Assembly: GCF_032854445.1 (NCBI RefSeq) | Contig: NC_088307.1 | Location: 27,754,547-27,818,546, forward strand | Source: Liolophura sinensis | Taxonomy: Eukaryota; Mollusca; Polyplacophora; Chitonida; Chitonidae | Direction: 5' to 3' | DNA length: 64,000 nucleotides | Part shown: positions 24,701-35,755 of the stretch, piece by piece | Position numbering within the stretch: the stretch's first letter is position 1 | Layout of the letters: each line of letters starts with the position of its first letter | Notes under the pieces: model-generated | Seen by the model: the letters and a program-made list of their open reading frames with translations, nothing else | The model's database searches: none | What the model was told of the DNA's origin: nothing | Program-made: the position numbers and the translations under genes

Positions 24701-26645
24701 TTAGTTTATGGGTATTTATATTGCTGAAGATTGTGTGTTAGTATGTGGGTATTTATATTGCTGAAGATTGTGTGTTAGTATGTGGGTATTTATATTGCTG
24801 AAGATTGTGTGTTAGTATGTGGGTATTTATATTGCTGAATGTATGTCAGTATGTGGGTATTTATATTGTTGGATGATTGTGTGTTAGTATGTGGGTATTT
24901 ATATTGCTGGATGATTGTGCGTTGGTATGTGGGTATTTATATTGCTTAATGATTTTGTGTTGGTATGTGGGTATTTATATTGCTGAAGATTGTGTGTTAG
25001 TATGTGGGTATGTATATAGCTGGATGATTGTGTGTTAGTATGTGGGTATTTATATTGTTGCAGATTGTGTGTTGGTATGTGGGTATTTATATTGCTGGAT
25101 GATTGTGCGTTGGTATGTGGGTATTTATATTGCTGGATGATTGTTTGTTGGTATGTGGGTATTTATATTGCTACAGATTGTGTGTTAGTATGTGGGTATT
25201 TATATTGCTGGATGATTGTGTGTTGGTATGTGGGTATTTATATTGCTGAAGATTGTGTGTTAGTATGTGGGTATTTATATTGCTGCAGATTGTGTGTCAG
25301 TATGTGGGTATTTATATTGCTGAAGATTGTGTGTTAGTATGTGGGCATATATATTGCTGAATGATTGTGTGTTAGTATGTGGGTATTTATATTGCTGAAG
25401 ATTGTGTGTTAGTATGTGGGTATTTATATTGCTGAAGATTGTGTGTTAGTATGTGGGTACTTATATTGCTGGATGATTGTGTGTTGGTATGTGGGTATTT
25501 ATATTGCTGGATGATTGTGTGTTAGTTTATGGGTATTTATATTGCTGAAGATTGTGTGTTAGTATGTGGGTATTTATATTGCTGAAGATTGTGTGTTAGT
25601 ATGTGGGTATTTATATTGCTGAAGATTGTGTGTTAGTATGTGGGTATTTATATTGCTGAATGTATGTCAGTATGTGGGTATTTATATTGTTGGATGATTG
25701 TGTGTTAGTATGTGGGTATTTATATTGCTGGATGATTGTGCGTTGGTATGTGGTTATTGATATTGCTTAATGATTGTGTGTTGGTATGTGGGTATTTATA
25801 TTGCTGAAGATTGTGTGTTAGTATGTGGGTATGTATATAGCTGGATGATTGTGTGCTAGTATGTGGGTATTTATATTGTTGCAGATTGTGTGTTGGTATG
25901 TGGGTATTAATATTGCTGGATGATTGTGCGTTGGTATGTGGGTATTTATATTGCTGGATGATTGTGTGTTGGTATGTGGGTATTTATATTGCTACAGATT
26001 GTGTGTTAGTATGTGGGTATTTATATTGCTGGATGATTGTGTGTTGGTATGTGGGTATTTATATTGCTGAAGATTGTGTGTTAGTATGTGGGTATTTATA
26101 TTGTTGCAGATTGTGTGTCAGTATGTGGGTATTTATATTGCTGAAGATTGTGTGTTAGTATGTGGGTATTTATATTGCTGAATGATTGTGTGTTAGTATG
26201 TGGGTATTTATATTGCTGGATGATTGTGTGTTAGTATGTGGGTATTTATATTGCTGGATGATTGTGTGTTAGTATGTGGGTATTTATATTGCTGGATGAT
26301 TGTATGTTAGTATGTGGGTATTTATATTGCTGGATGATTGTGTGTTGGTATGTGGGTATTTATATTGCTGAAGATTGTGTGTTAGTATGTGGGTATTTAT
26401 ATTGCTGAATGATTGTGTGTTAGTATGTGGGTATTTATATTGCTGGATGATTGTGTGTTAGTATGTGGTTATTTATATTGCTGGATGATTGTTTGTTGGT
26501 ATGTGGGTATTTATAATTCTGGATGATTGTGTGTTAGTATGTGGGTATTTATATTGTCGAATGATTGTGTGTTAGTATGTGGATATTTATATTGCTGGAT
26601 GATTGTGTGTTGGTATGTGGGTATTTATATTGCTGAAGATTGTGT
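18737..26645. repeat. 38-bp minisatellite array, about 7.9 kb, about 208 copies
   Basis: The consensus reads gctggatgattgtgtgttag then tatgtgggtatttatatt, 38 bp. A 37-bp variant with 'gctgaagattgtg' and a rarer 'gctgcagattgtg' form are interspersed. The plus strand is very poor in C. Near the left end (18,780-19,200) three monomers form a 114-bp higher-order unit. Elsewhere larger blocks recur: the segment at 25,032-25,340 reappears at 25,853-26,160 (821 bp apart) and near 21,570-21,880. Open frames here change reading phase with every 38-bp unit and are not genes. The array separates the head-to-head genes copy 2 and the plus-strand gene. Confidence 0.95.
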
Positions 26646-26691
26646 GTGTTGGTGTTTATATTACTGCCAATAGAGCATCTTTATTTAGCTT

Positions 26692-26915
26692 TTTATTTAT
26701 TTGGTAGGTGTTTTACGCCTGCACACACGAATATTACACTTATTCGACGGCGGCCAGCATTATGGTGGGAGGAAACCGGATATATCTCGGAGGAAACCCC
26801 AAAACCATCGACAAAATGCTACACACCTTACCACGCACGGCCGAGTGGACGCTACAGTGAGCTGGACCTGACTAGTGCTGGCGTACTAATCCCTGCGGCC
26901 ACGGAGGACCCCGCA
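26692..26915 (-). mobile_element. SINE, minus orientation, at the right edge of the array
   Basis: Plus-strand reading has 'aggtgttttacgcc', 'cgacggcggccagcattatg', 'gtgggaggaaaccgg' and 'gtgagctggacctgac', ending 'ggccacggaggaccccgc'. With the following 480 bp it is absent from unit B, where the array abuts the next SINE directly. Confidence 0.8.
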
Positions 26916-27404
26916 TCTTTAAATCTTTTTTCATATGAAAAGAAAGTAAGTATAGAAAAGGTAAATTTAACGGGTAAAGCTATGCTGACATTGTATTTAA
27001 ATTCTTTAACTTTCAAAGCATGGACGTTCTTGCTATCTCGTGTAAAACAGGTAAAACCTGAAAAGGCAACTATAAAAAGGCGTAAGTGGGATTTGAACCA
27101 TTGAACCAGAAGTGTATTCCAAATTCCCGTTAATCTTGGTGGATAACATTAGTGTAATTGCACATCACATATTTCATACCCGGAACTATCGCCATATCTC
27201 GTATATACCGACTTTAATTATACAAAATCAGAATTACTGTTTTAAGAACACCTGCAACGGGAATATTTCTAAGATATACTTTATTCTTTTTACCGTTTCC
27301 TACCTTTCAGCTTTGCTCTGTTTTTCAACCGATTTCGCGATATCCAGTCCCACAAAACATACCTGCCGCCGTCAAAATCTATCTCAAGACATAATGCTGT
27401 GTAT
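26916..27404. other. Unit A-specific spacer between two SINEs
   Basis: No gene is recognised. The 154-codon frame covering the left part starts in the array and runs through a SINE, so it is not credible. This spacer has no counterpart near 61,485 in unit B. Confidence 0.4.
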
Positions 27405-27640
27405 TTAATATTTCACTTATACGACAGCGGTCAGCATTTTGGTAATAGGAAACCAGGCACAGATCGGGGAAAACAAACTGCCATCGGCAGGCTGCTGACA
27501 GACCTTCAAATAGATGACCGGAGATGAAACCAGCAAGAGTGAGTCTTGAACTCACAGCGGTGTCATTGGAGAAATTCTCCTAGGGCATTGCGCCGAGCTG
27601 GCACGTCAACTACCTCAGCACTGGCGGCGCCTAGTATAAA
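27405..27640 (-). mobile_element. SINE, minus orientation, shared by both units
   Basis: It has 'atttcacttatacgacagcg', 'gtcagcattttggta', 'gaccggagatgaaaccag', 'cttgaactcacagcggt' and 'gggcattgcgcc'. The copy at 61,490-61,692 shares the distinctive change 'gaccggagatgaaaccagnaagag' (n differs) and the same right flank 'ctagtataaaa', so this insertion predates the duplication. Confidence 0.8.
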
Positions 27641-28021
27641 AGGTCTAAATGACTGTGGCGTGGTACAAACGGACATATAGACCTAAAGCTTAAATGTTTT
27701 CAAAAATATTAATCAAGAGGGAAAGACAGAGGGAAGGGTGGACAGCGAGCGAGGAAGGAAGAAAACAGCGGGAGGAGGTACAGCGCCGGTGGAGGGGTGT
27801 GGCAGTGGGAGTACAGCGTACATATATGTCTTTACCACTTAGAGAAAGGGCACTTAATGATCAAGGAAGACATTTTTTTTTGCCGTGTTATGTTATAGAA
27901 ACGTGCTTTTCCCAAAGAAGCCTGACCTGTTATTCTATATATCTTGAATATAGTTGAGTGCACATTAATAGATGACGCATCGACACATCTACAATAAGTT
28001 GGATCCTTTTGTTGCTGAAAA

Positions 28022-28063
28022 GTTTAAAAGCCTCTGTAATGTGCTCGACTGCCATTCACGACC
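28022..28063 (+). promoter_or_regulatory. Candidate core promoter of the plus-strand BRICHOS gene
   Basis: 'ggatccttttgtngctgaaa' (one position differs) and 'agtttaaaagcc' lie about 35-60 bp before the ATG and are nearly unchanged at 62,090-62,122 before the second copy. TTTAAAAG could serve as a TATA variant. The start site is not established. Confidence 0.3.
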
Positions 28064-31000
28064 ATGACTGGATTCCAGAACGTAGCTAAATCGGCAGAGC
28101 TGAAAACTGAAGATGTCAAATCTGAGGTAAGACTGACTATATACTTTTTTAGTTCTTCGGTATTTTGTGTTATGTGTTCTTTTGGGAATTGGCCTTGCGA
28201 TTATTGAACAGGAATGTTCATCTTTGCTTGACTATTGGTATACGCATGTCTGTTTCGACGCGTAGATTCAGCTGAAAAAGTTTTCGTTCGAAAGATTTAA
28301 CAAAATTCTTGGAACAAGAAGATTTATTTTTGTTGTGATGTTAAAGTGAATCTAAAATCAGACAACAAATTTGAATTAATTCCAGTGGAAGGTTTGCATA
28401 GTTTGATAACGCTCATCAACAGAATAAATCGCAAAAAATCGGCATTGCATCGCCAGTCGTATGGCAGCGCTATTTTGCTATGTTATCTAGACTGACGTCA
28501 CATCACCTAGAATCTCTCCTGTTTAAGTATAGTGGGTACTGAACAATATAGGGTGGTTCTGAAATTAGGTCCACGTGACTGGGTCTAGACATAGAAGGTG
28601 TAAACAAAACGCGAGATACCCCGCTCAAGGGATTCAGTCTTGTTCTATTTTCGAACGACAGAAGTTTGGGTTAGGCAGTGAGGCAAGGCGAACTTTTAGC
28701 AGTCCCTTTCGTCTTCGTCTCTGTCTACTTGATTGTCAGCATCAGCTGGCTGTAGACATCCGCAAGTGCGGCAAACAGAACAGAGTTTTGTCTTTTGAAA
28801 CAAATTCTTTCCTGTCGGTATTGGCAAGGCGTATAAATCTCGTTTGAACATAGCCATCTGTACAACGCGTCTGTAGGTTTTTATTCTGCACGTGACACGC
28901 GCCATGTTCACTCTAAAGTAGCTGAAAAATCAAATATATTTTAAATAAATATAGGCTGTATATATCCTACGGCATAATTGGATCACATTGCTAAGTTTCC
29001 CTTTTCACAGAAACCACTGCAGTAATTATGACCTACAATATTTGGATTCAAACTATCTTTGGTATATTGCTTTGCATGTATTTATATGTGCAAAAACGGC
29101 AGCAGTTTCCTGTTCAGCCGATGTTACGACAGGAATGACGGTTTCTTTTTTTAAGTTTGACATATGTTGTATTAATTGAACATAAATATTGTTTTAGATT
29201 AACAGGATATCATGTTCAACATAACACAGCATTATGTCATAATACCACGATACTTTCTATTTACCCTGATATGGTGTTAAAATGAACAAGTTTTTTGAGT
29301 GATCTGATTAAATTCAATTTTCTGCACCTTATCCTCATTATTCAAAGATATTGACTGCTTCTCTTACAATTTGCATGATTATAAATACGTCCTTACTTTA
29401 TATAATCTGTGTCCTGCGATAATTCACCAAGAGCATGAATTATGACTGATTGGGTTGGTATGATTTATCAATATCAAAACTTGGACGAATTTGCATGTGG
29501 ATATTTATCCACAGCACATAAAATACGTAATGGTTTGAATATAAATGGAGACCAAAGAAACGCACATTGGCAGATATTTTTATGGAAGAAAATTGAAGAA
29601 TTCTCATAAATCTTGATAAACGTTTTTATAGAAATATAGGAATCTAGCTTAAACTCTAAACACAAATATTGTTGGTCGTTCAATGAAGATTTATTTTTCT
29701 CTCCTTAATCATAATCGGTACGTGGATTTCAAAACACAGATCAAAACACTGCAACATTGCTACATCTAAATCGTGTAAGGCCGGGGTAAGAGGAGGGGGA
29801 GGGGGCGTTGGGCCTCCGTGGATCACTTGGTTAGCGCGCTAGCGAAGAGTAATGGCCCAGGAGCCTCTCACCAATGCGGTTGCTTTGAGTTCAAGTCCAG
29901 CTCACGCTGGGTTCCTTCCCGGCCGTACGTGGGAATTTTATCTAGCAACCTGCGGAAGGTCGTGGGTTACCCCGGAGTTACGCTCCCACCATAATGCTGT
30001 ATAAGTGAAATATTTTTGAGTACGGCGTAAAACACCAATCAAATAAATCAAAAGTCAAATATAAAAAGTGTATGGTACCTGGTCACGCAGAACGAATCTA
30101 AGAAAGTATTCTCCACAGTTACTTTTGAATTACACAATTTTTACATGGTTAAGTTTTCCTTTATTGACAGACCGCAATGGAGATACAGAAGAACGCAAAT
30201 AATAAACGTGCGATTCTAGCAGCTGTTGGAGCGAGTTTGCTGACGGCATTAGTTGTAATAGCCGTGGTTTTCTCCCTTTACTACGGTACTTACCTATGTC
30301 AAGCCAGGAATACACCCAAAAACGAGGTAAGAGATGTTCTGATGGGATAAATATTTTCAAAAGAAAAAGATAACACACTTTTTCCCCTATAAATATAAAT
30401 AACATTTCGAGCTAGTTTAGCCAACCGTTACACCCTCGATTGACTAGCCTCTAGTCTTGGCTTCATGTGCTTTCACCAAGGAAACTCCCTCACCTTCCGC
30501 GATTCCTTGTTACACGCCAAGGAAACTCCTTCACCAGGAAGAATTTCCCATTACAATCTTTTACAGACATCAAACTGTCTAGATAAAACGTACGTAGTAT
30601 GTGTTTTATAAATCATTCAGGTACTAGGGCAAAAAGACATTCCCTTTTTAAATTCAGTGCAATGCCCGAGGTTACATGGCTAAACGTGTTATTTCAGACA
30701 GCAGTAGCTAGCGATAATCCCAAACTTCACATCAGTTTGATCCAGAAGCCTGTAGGACATTCCAAGTCGACATGTTACAGTAAGTTGCTGGATAACGCTT
30801 TCAGCGAGGGTCGATACTTTTTCGATAATCAGTGACCGATATTATCACCTCCATGTCTGGAGGATGTCTCCTGTCTAACGGCAAACAAGATCTTATAAGT
30901 TACAAAAGCGAAACTCATGGAACTGGGTCCAAGACTTGCTTCCAAACTGAAGAGTGAAGAGTATACCACAGAAGTTATAATTTCAGTCTAGAAATCGCCG

Positions 31001-34000
31001 ACCGTTGCACTAATGAATTTGATCTCAATTATTTGTTTGCTAAACTATTTCATTTAGATGATGACTACAGCAGAAAAAGAAACCGGTTTCACACTTCTTT
31101 AATAAACAGCAGGATCAAAGGCATGGTTCCAGTTCCAGTTATTCACCCATATGTTTTAATACAGATTTTTCCATATGTCGTATTAAGAGGACATTTTTTG
31201 TTCTATTTTGGCAATTGTATAGATTAATTTACTTCATAAATTCTCCTTGATTATCTCAGAGTCCCAATCCACGGGAAAGGTTGAGGTGAAGGACACAGAG
31301 CGGGTGATCATAACGGAAACCAGGACACCCAATCAGACACTCCATGACACCGTGACTCTCCAGGACTTCAACAGGGTAAAGTGTCTTGTAATACGAAGCA
31401 TGTTCTCCCTAGTTCTCCTGAGTCAAATCAAGGCCCTCGTCGTTCGACTGTAGCTTGTTGGTAGGCATGTTGGGTCTCTTTTGTAAGTGAATTAAACAAA
31501 GGTGTTATTAACCGTCAATTCAACATTTTACCGCCATAATCCGTTAAAAAGGTATGTTATAGAATGCACACCGGACGATTTCTTTACGGCCATACCAATG
31601 ATTGCAAACTGTAACATCGAAACCACTATTAGTCCATGTTTAAGGATTGAATTTATTTGATTTTGTCGCCCAGAAAATACAAGCCATAAAAGACCTTAAC
31701 AGGAACGAGTGTTTCATCTCCACTCTGGATATCCAGTTCGAGGAGGCTAAGGCAACGGCCCAGGGCAACCAAGTAAGTGTAAAAAAAATAAGACCTTGTG
31801 ATATAAAAGAAATTACTTAAATATAAGCGTCAAGTTAGACATTCGAAAGGTGTTTGGAAAGCTAAACCGAGAGAAAAGTGTGTCAATGGTGGCGGTCAGT
31901 TATACTTGTAAGTAGCGAACGTGGAGAGCGGAACATACTCTGTCATGTCTATGGCTCGGGGGGGGGGGGTTAAAAAAATCTGTACCATGCACATATGTAT
32001 ATTGGTTTGATTTGCAGACAACGTTTGACCTTGAAAACTACGACACTCGGACTACAGTAAGATCAAAGAGACTATCCCTTTTCAACTTGCGCAGCGAGCA
32101 CTAGGTTCTCACGTGGTGGAATTCTGCAGAAATCTGCCCATGTATTGGCTGAAGGACGCCAATGGCCGAGGTGCGTTTTCCACACTCATCGAATGCATGC
32201 AGGTCAATTGCTAGTACACATTTGACCCCTATGGCAAACCTGTGTAAAACAAATCCGAAAAAATTGTTCCGGTATGGATAAAAAAAAAATACAAACAAAA
32301 AGTACATTTTAAAGCAACTAAAGACTACAGTCAAGAAAGTGTTTTATTTTTTAGGACAAAGATGATCTCAACTATGGAACGGAAACACAATGTTCTGCCC
32401 TATGCTTTCTTGGCTATTGCGACATCACGATAAAAGACCTGACCATCACTCATGATTCTTTCATATACATGTAGATCATGACTTCAGTTTGTATCTTATT
32501 AGCTAGTTTTACTGGTTATCGTCATATAGACAGATGTCCACTGGATTTCTCTCATACATTATCACCCTTGTTCTTACCAACAAGCTGAAGATAACCCATA
32601 TAAATAAATATCTAAATAAATAACATGTGGCATTCCCCAACAAAGAGTCCCCGCTGTGACTGAAGATGGCAGCTGTCGAAACCAGGACTGAAAATTAATA
32701 TGTATGAAAATAAGAAAAACAATCAATCAGTTTTAAAATTATATGGATATATTTACTTATTTCATTGGTGTTTAATGGCGTTTTTAAAAATAACTTTTGA
32801 AAATAATCCAAGTATTGTGTGAATACGATGTGAAAATCACAGGATAATGTCACGGCTAATCGTTTATGGTCAAAGACAACGCATGCGCCATTGCTCATAG
32901 AGCTGATTTACAACATTACAATTACTAGACAAGCTTGACGTTTTCACCCCGTGTAATACGCACCGTGCTGTAAGGTTTAGCCTCACCCCCATGGTCCTTT
33001 CACAGGTCTGGGTCAGCATATATCAAAGTGCTTTAAACTTCTTTTAGAATCAACCTATGAATTCTTTACAAAAAAAGAGAAGCAGACATGTACAAGTTGG
33101 TCAGCATTTATCAAAGTGCTTTAAACTTCTTTTAGAATCAACCTATGAATTCTTTACAAAAAATGAGAAGCAGACATGTACAAGTTGGTCAGCATTTATC
33201 AAAGTGCTTTTAAACGTCTTTTAGAATCAACCTATGAATTCTTTACAAACAAAGAGAAGCAGACATGTACAAGTTGGTCAGCATTTATCAAAGTGCTTTA
33301 AACGTCTTTTAGAATCAACCTATGAATTCTTTACAAAAAAAGAGAAGCAGACATGTACAAGTTGGTCAGCATTTATCAAAGTGCTTTAAACGTCTTTTAG
33401 AATCAACCTATGAATTCTTTACAAAAAAAGAGAAGCAGACATGTACAAGTTGGTCAGCATTTATCAAAGTGCTTTAAACGTCTTTTAGAATCAACCTATG
33501 AATTCTTTACAAACAAAGAGAAGCAGACATGTACAAGTTGGTCAGCATTTATCAAAGTGCTTTAAACGTCTTTTAGAATCAACCTATGAATTCTTTACAA
33601 AAAAAGAGAAGCAGACATGTACAAGTTGGTCAGCATTTATCAAAGTGCTTTAAACGTCTTTTAGAATCAACCTATGAATTCTTTACAAACAAAGAGAAGC
33701 AGACATGTACAAGTTGGTCAGCATTTATCAAAGTGCTTTAAACTTCTTTTAGAATCAACCTATGAATTCTTTACAAACAAAGAGAAGCAGACATGTACAA
33801 GTTGAATTAAAAGTTTTTTGATTCATATTTAGATTACGCGGTTTAACTTCAAGATTTTTCTGTACACAGTTTGAACGCAACCTACTAGCTGTAAATCACA
33901 ACCAGTGTTTGTAAGCTAAACCCATTGTTGTATTCTTCACAGATAACGTACAAGTACGAGGAAGGCGGGATTATATCCGGATCAAAGGAAAGATATTTGG

Positions 34001-34031
34001 TGTGAGGTTTGTCATAACCATTGAATGGTGA
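28064..34031 (+). CDS. BRICHOS-domain precursor, plus-strand copy A
   Basis: Exons: 28064-28126 (21 codons, MTGFQNVAKSAE start), 30171-30326 (52 codons, transmembrane AILAAVGASLLTALVVIAVV and beyond, about residues 35-60), 30698-30779, 31260-31375 (ends LQDFNR, the BRICHOS Asp), 31674-31772 (RNECFIS, first Cys), 32018-32170 (VVEFCRNLP, second Cys), and 33943-34031 (terminal). All junctions are GT-AG and phases agree. One defect is seen: from exon 5 the 32018 exon is entered in a frame that reaches TAG at 32102, while the BRICHOS-like reading (DYSKIKE onward, from 32050) is two bases out of step. This is a frameshift mutation or an assembly indel. The terminal exon in the BRICHOS exit phase encodes VRGRRDYIRIKGKIF and a further strand, then TGA. 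The protein is a predicted type II membrane precursor. The peptide role is inferred. Confidence 0.75.
29811..30052 (+). mobile_element. SINE in intron 1 of the plus-strand BRICHOS gene
   Basis: It starts 'gggcctccgtggatcacttg' (A-box changed) and has 'aggagcctctcaccaatgcg', 'gttcaagtccagctcac' (B-box) and the tail 'gagtacggcgtaaaacacca' with 'atcaaataaat'. Unit B has a different SINE about 110 bp closer to the shared flank. Confidence 0.85.
32355..32475 (+). CDS. Possible alternative terminal exon of the plus-strand BRICHOS gene
   Basis: After 'tgttttattttttag' an open frame runs to TAG at about 32,475 and contains NYGTETQCSALCFLGYCDIT. Using the next acceptor (ttaggacaaag/ATGATC) it joins exon 32018-32170 in the required phase 1, beginning with Asp, as do the terminal exons of copy 1 and of this gene's distal exon. 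Three closely spaced Cys distinguish it. It may be an alternative C-terminus, a relic exon or chance. Confidence 0.35.
33013..33804. repeat. 88-bp tandem repeat, 9 copies, in the last intron of the plus-strand gene
   Basis: 'tcagcatttatcaaagtgct' recurs at about 33013, 33101, 33189, 33278, 33366, 33454, 33542, 33630 and 33718. Copies are almost identical, differing mainly at cttc/cgtc and aaaaaaag/aaacaaag, which implies recent amplification. Each unit holds a pyrimidine run followed by AG ('cttcttttagaatcaacc'), which resembles a 3' splice site. The array ends 139 bp before the terminal exon. Confidence 0.95.
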
Positions 34032-34304
34032 TTACCTTTGTTGATGCCAACGGAGATGAACTGTCAACTGGCTTACCTGTAATAACCGAATTATGCGTCT
34101 ACTTACCGAGCGAGCAAACCCTAAAGGCTCAGATTTGAATTAATTCAAACTAACTTTTACCCTGTTTTGTATTCAACCAACGACAAATAAATATCAGCCA
34201 TTGACGCATATCTTGTTATACAGTTGGTTCGTCTTTGTTGAGTGTGTAGACGTTGATCAGTGTGCTCATACGCCTATTATCAGTCCTGGTTGATTATCAC
34301 CTTC

Positions 34305-34440
34305 CCATAGGGATTACCCTTTGACGGATTATTATCTTCCCAAAGGAATTATCCTTCGGCGGATTATTACCCTCCCAAGGGATTAACCTTTGACGAATTG
34401 TTACCCTGCCAAAGGGATTATCCTTTGACGGATCACAAAG
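34305..34440. repeat. About 35-bp imperfect tandem repeat, four copies
   Basis: Units resemble 'ggattatcctttgacgg' followed by 'attattaccctcccaaag'. Copies are diverged. It lies about 270 bp downstream of the stop codon of the plus-strand gene. Confidence 0.75.
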
Positions 34441-35525
34441 TTGATACAGCAGGGGAGAGCAGCTAAAGTGACACATTGGTGACCCTTGCTGTTTGCCTCC
34501 AATATGGCGTGCAAGTATATACTTTATACATAGGAGAGTTTGCTAGTTATTCACGAAAGGCAACTCATATGACTCCGGTCGCCTTAGGTTTTCTCCAGGC
34601 TCAAAACTGACTCGCCATGGTGTCTGTGAAAAATAAATGATTAATGGAGTGATTGGTGTTTTACAGAAATGTCCTCCAGTGGGGTATTAAAAATATGCAA
34701 ATACGTGTGTTCATGGTAACCTAATAAAGTCATGTTTTTCATGACACAATGTCCAAGGTAATACAGTTCAGAAACGTCCCTGTTAAATAAATATCCCATT
34801 CATCTCCCTTAAGATACAAGGCAACGTCATTCGTTGTTCGCGGAGGCTTATAGAGACCCGAGAACTGCATTGCGAAAGTGATGCTCTTATCGGGTCCAGG
34901 TCTGTACATCAGAAGGGAAGCTTGTGAGTAAGTTGCCAAGGGTCGGTGGCTAACCCCGGGCACCTCGGTTTCGTTTACAAGTGAACCATATTTGAGTATA
35001 ATGTTAAAACATAATGTAATAAATGCACTACAAGCTTAATGTAGAAACATAATGTGATAAATGCACTACAAACTGATCTGAGTTTATAAATCAATGATTT
35101 TTTTTTAAAAATAGGTGCACTAACACTCAGCAAAAAATTTTATTTCTATCTAAAGCAAACAAAATAAGAATATATTTTAATTAAGTGCAAGATAGCAGTA
35201 GATAATTCCAAAGTGTGTCAGCAATCCATTAAGTTTGTGTAGCATTATTATCCAGTAGGTGCCCCTTCATTCGCCAGTTCGGGGGCAAATCTTGGATCCA
35301 ATTGCACCAATTGCCCATGTGTAGCCTCAAATGTAATATCACTCAATGTACCTATGTGGTATAAGGATGCACGGCACATTAAATATTGACGCCAAAGAAG
35401 AAAAAATACAGTCACAGAAATTATTTTGTTTATTTATTTGATTGATGATTAACGCCATTCTGAAGAACATTTTACTTACGATGATACCTTGTTAGCGATC
35501 TTTACTATAACCTAAGCGGCTACAG
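34441..35525. other. Non-coding spacer with one weak exon-like segment
   Basis: No gene is recognised. A minus-strand frame at about 34,963-34,739 includes DKSITFAMQFSGLYK and DVALYLKGDEWDIYLTG, which look protein-like in composition, but no splice partner or family is recognisable. SINE tail fragments lie near 34,650 and 35,440. Confidence 0.3.
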
Positions 35526-35755
35526 TGTTTTTTATTTATTTATTTATTTGATTGGTGTTTTACGCCGTAGTCAAGAATATTTCACTTATACGACGGCGGC
35601 CAGCATTATGGTGGGTGGAAACCGGGCAGAGCCCGGGGGAAACCCACGACCATCCACAGGTTCCTGCCAGACCTTCCCACTTACGGCCGGAGAGGAAGCA
35701 ATCATGAGCTGGACTTGAACTCACAATGACCGCATTGTTGGGAGACTCTTGGGCA
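35526..35755 (-). mobile_element. SINE, minus orientation
   Basis: (TTTA)n is followed by 'gattggtgttttacgccgta', 'cgacggcggccagcattatg', 'gagcccgggggaaacccacg' and 'gagctggacttgaactcaca', and it ends 'ggagactcttgggcacagtg'. The head with the A-box is missing. Confidence 0.9.

Noticed and set aside
18752-26158. Open frames of 75-138 codons with Cys/Tyr/Val-rich or Asn/Thr/Gln-rich repeats
   Set aside because: They follow the 37/38-bp minisatellite through changing frames on both strands; there is no start context, splice partner or codon constraint.
18737-26645. CRISPR-like direct repeats
   Set aside because: Units are contiguous with no unique spacers, and the genome is eukaryotic. It is a minisatellite.
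26640-27104. 154-codon frame
   Set aside because: It starts at the array edge and runs through a reverse-oriented SINE and spacer absent from unit B.
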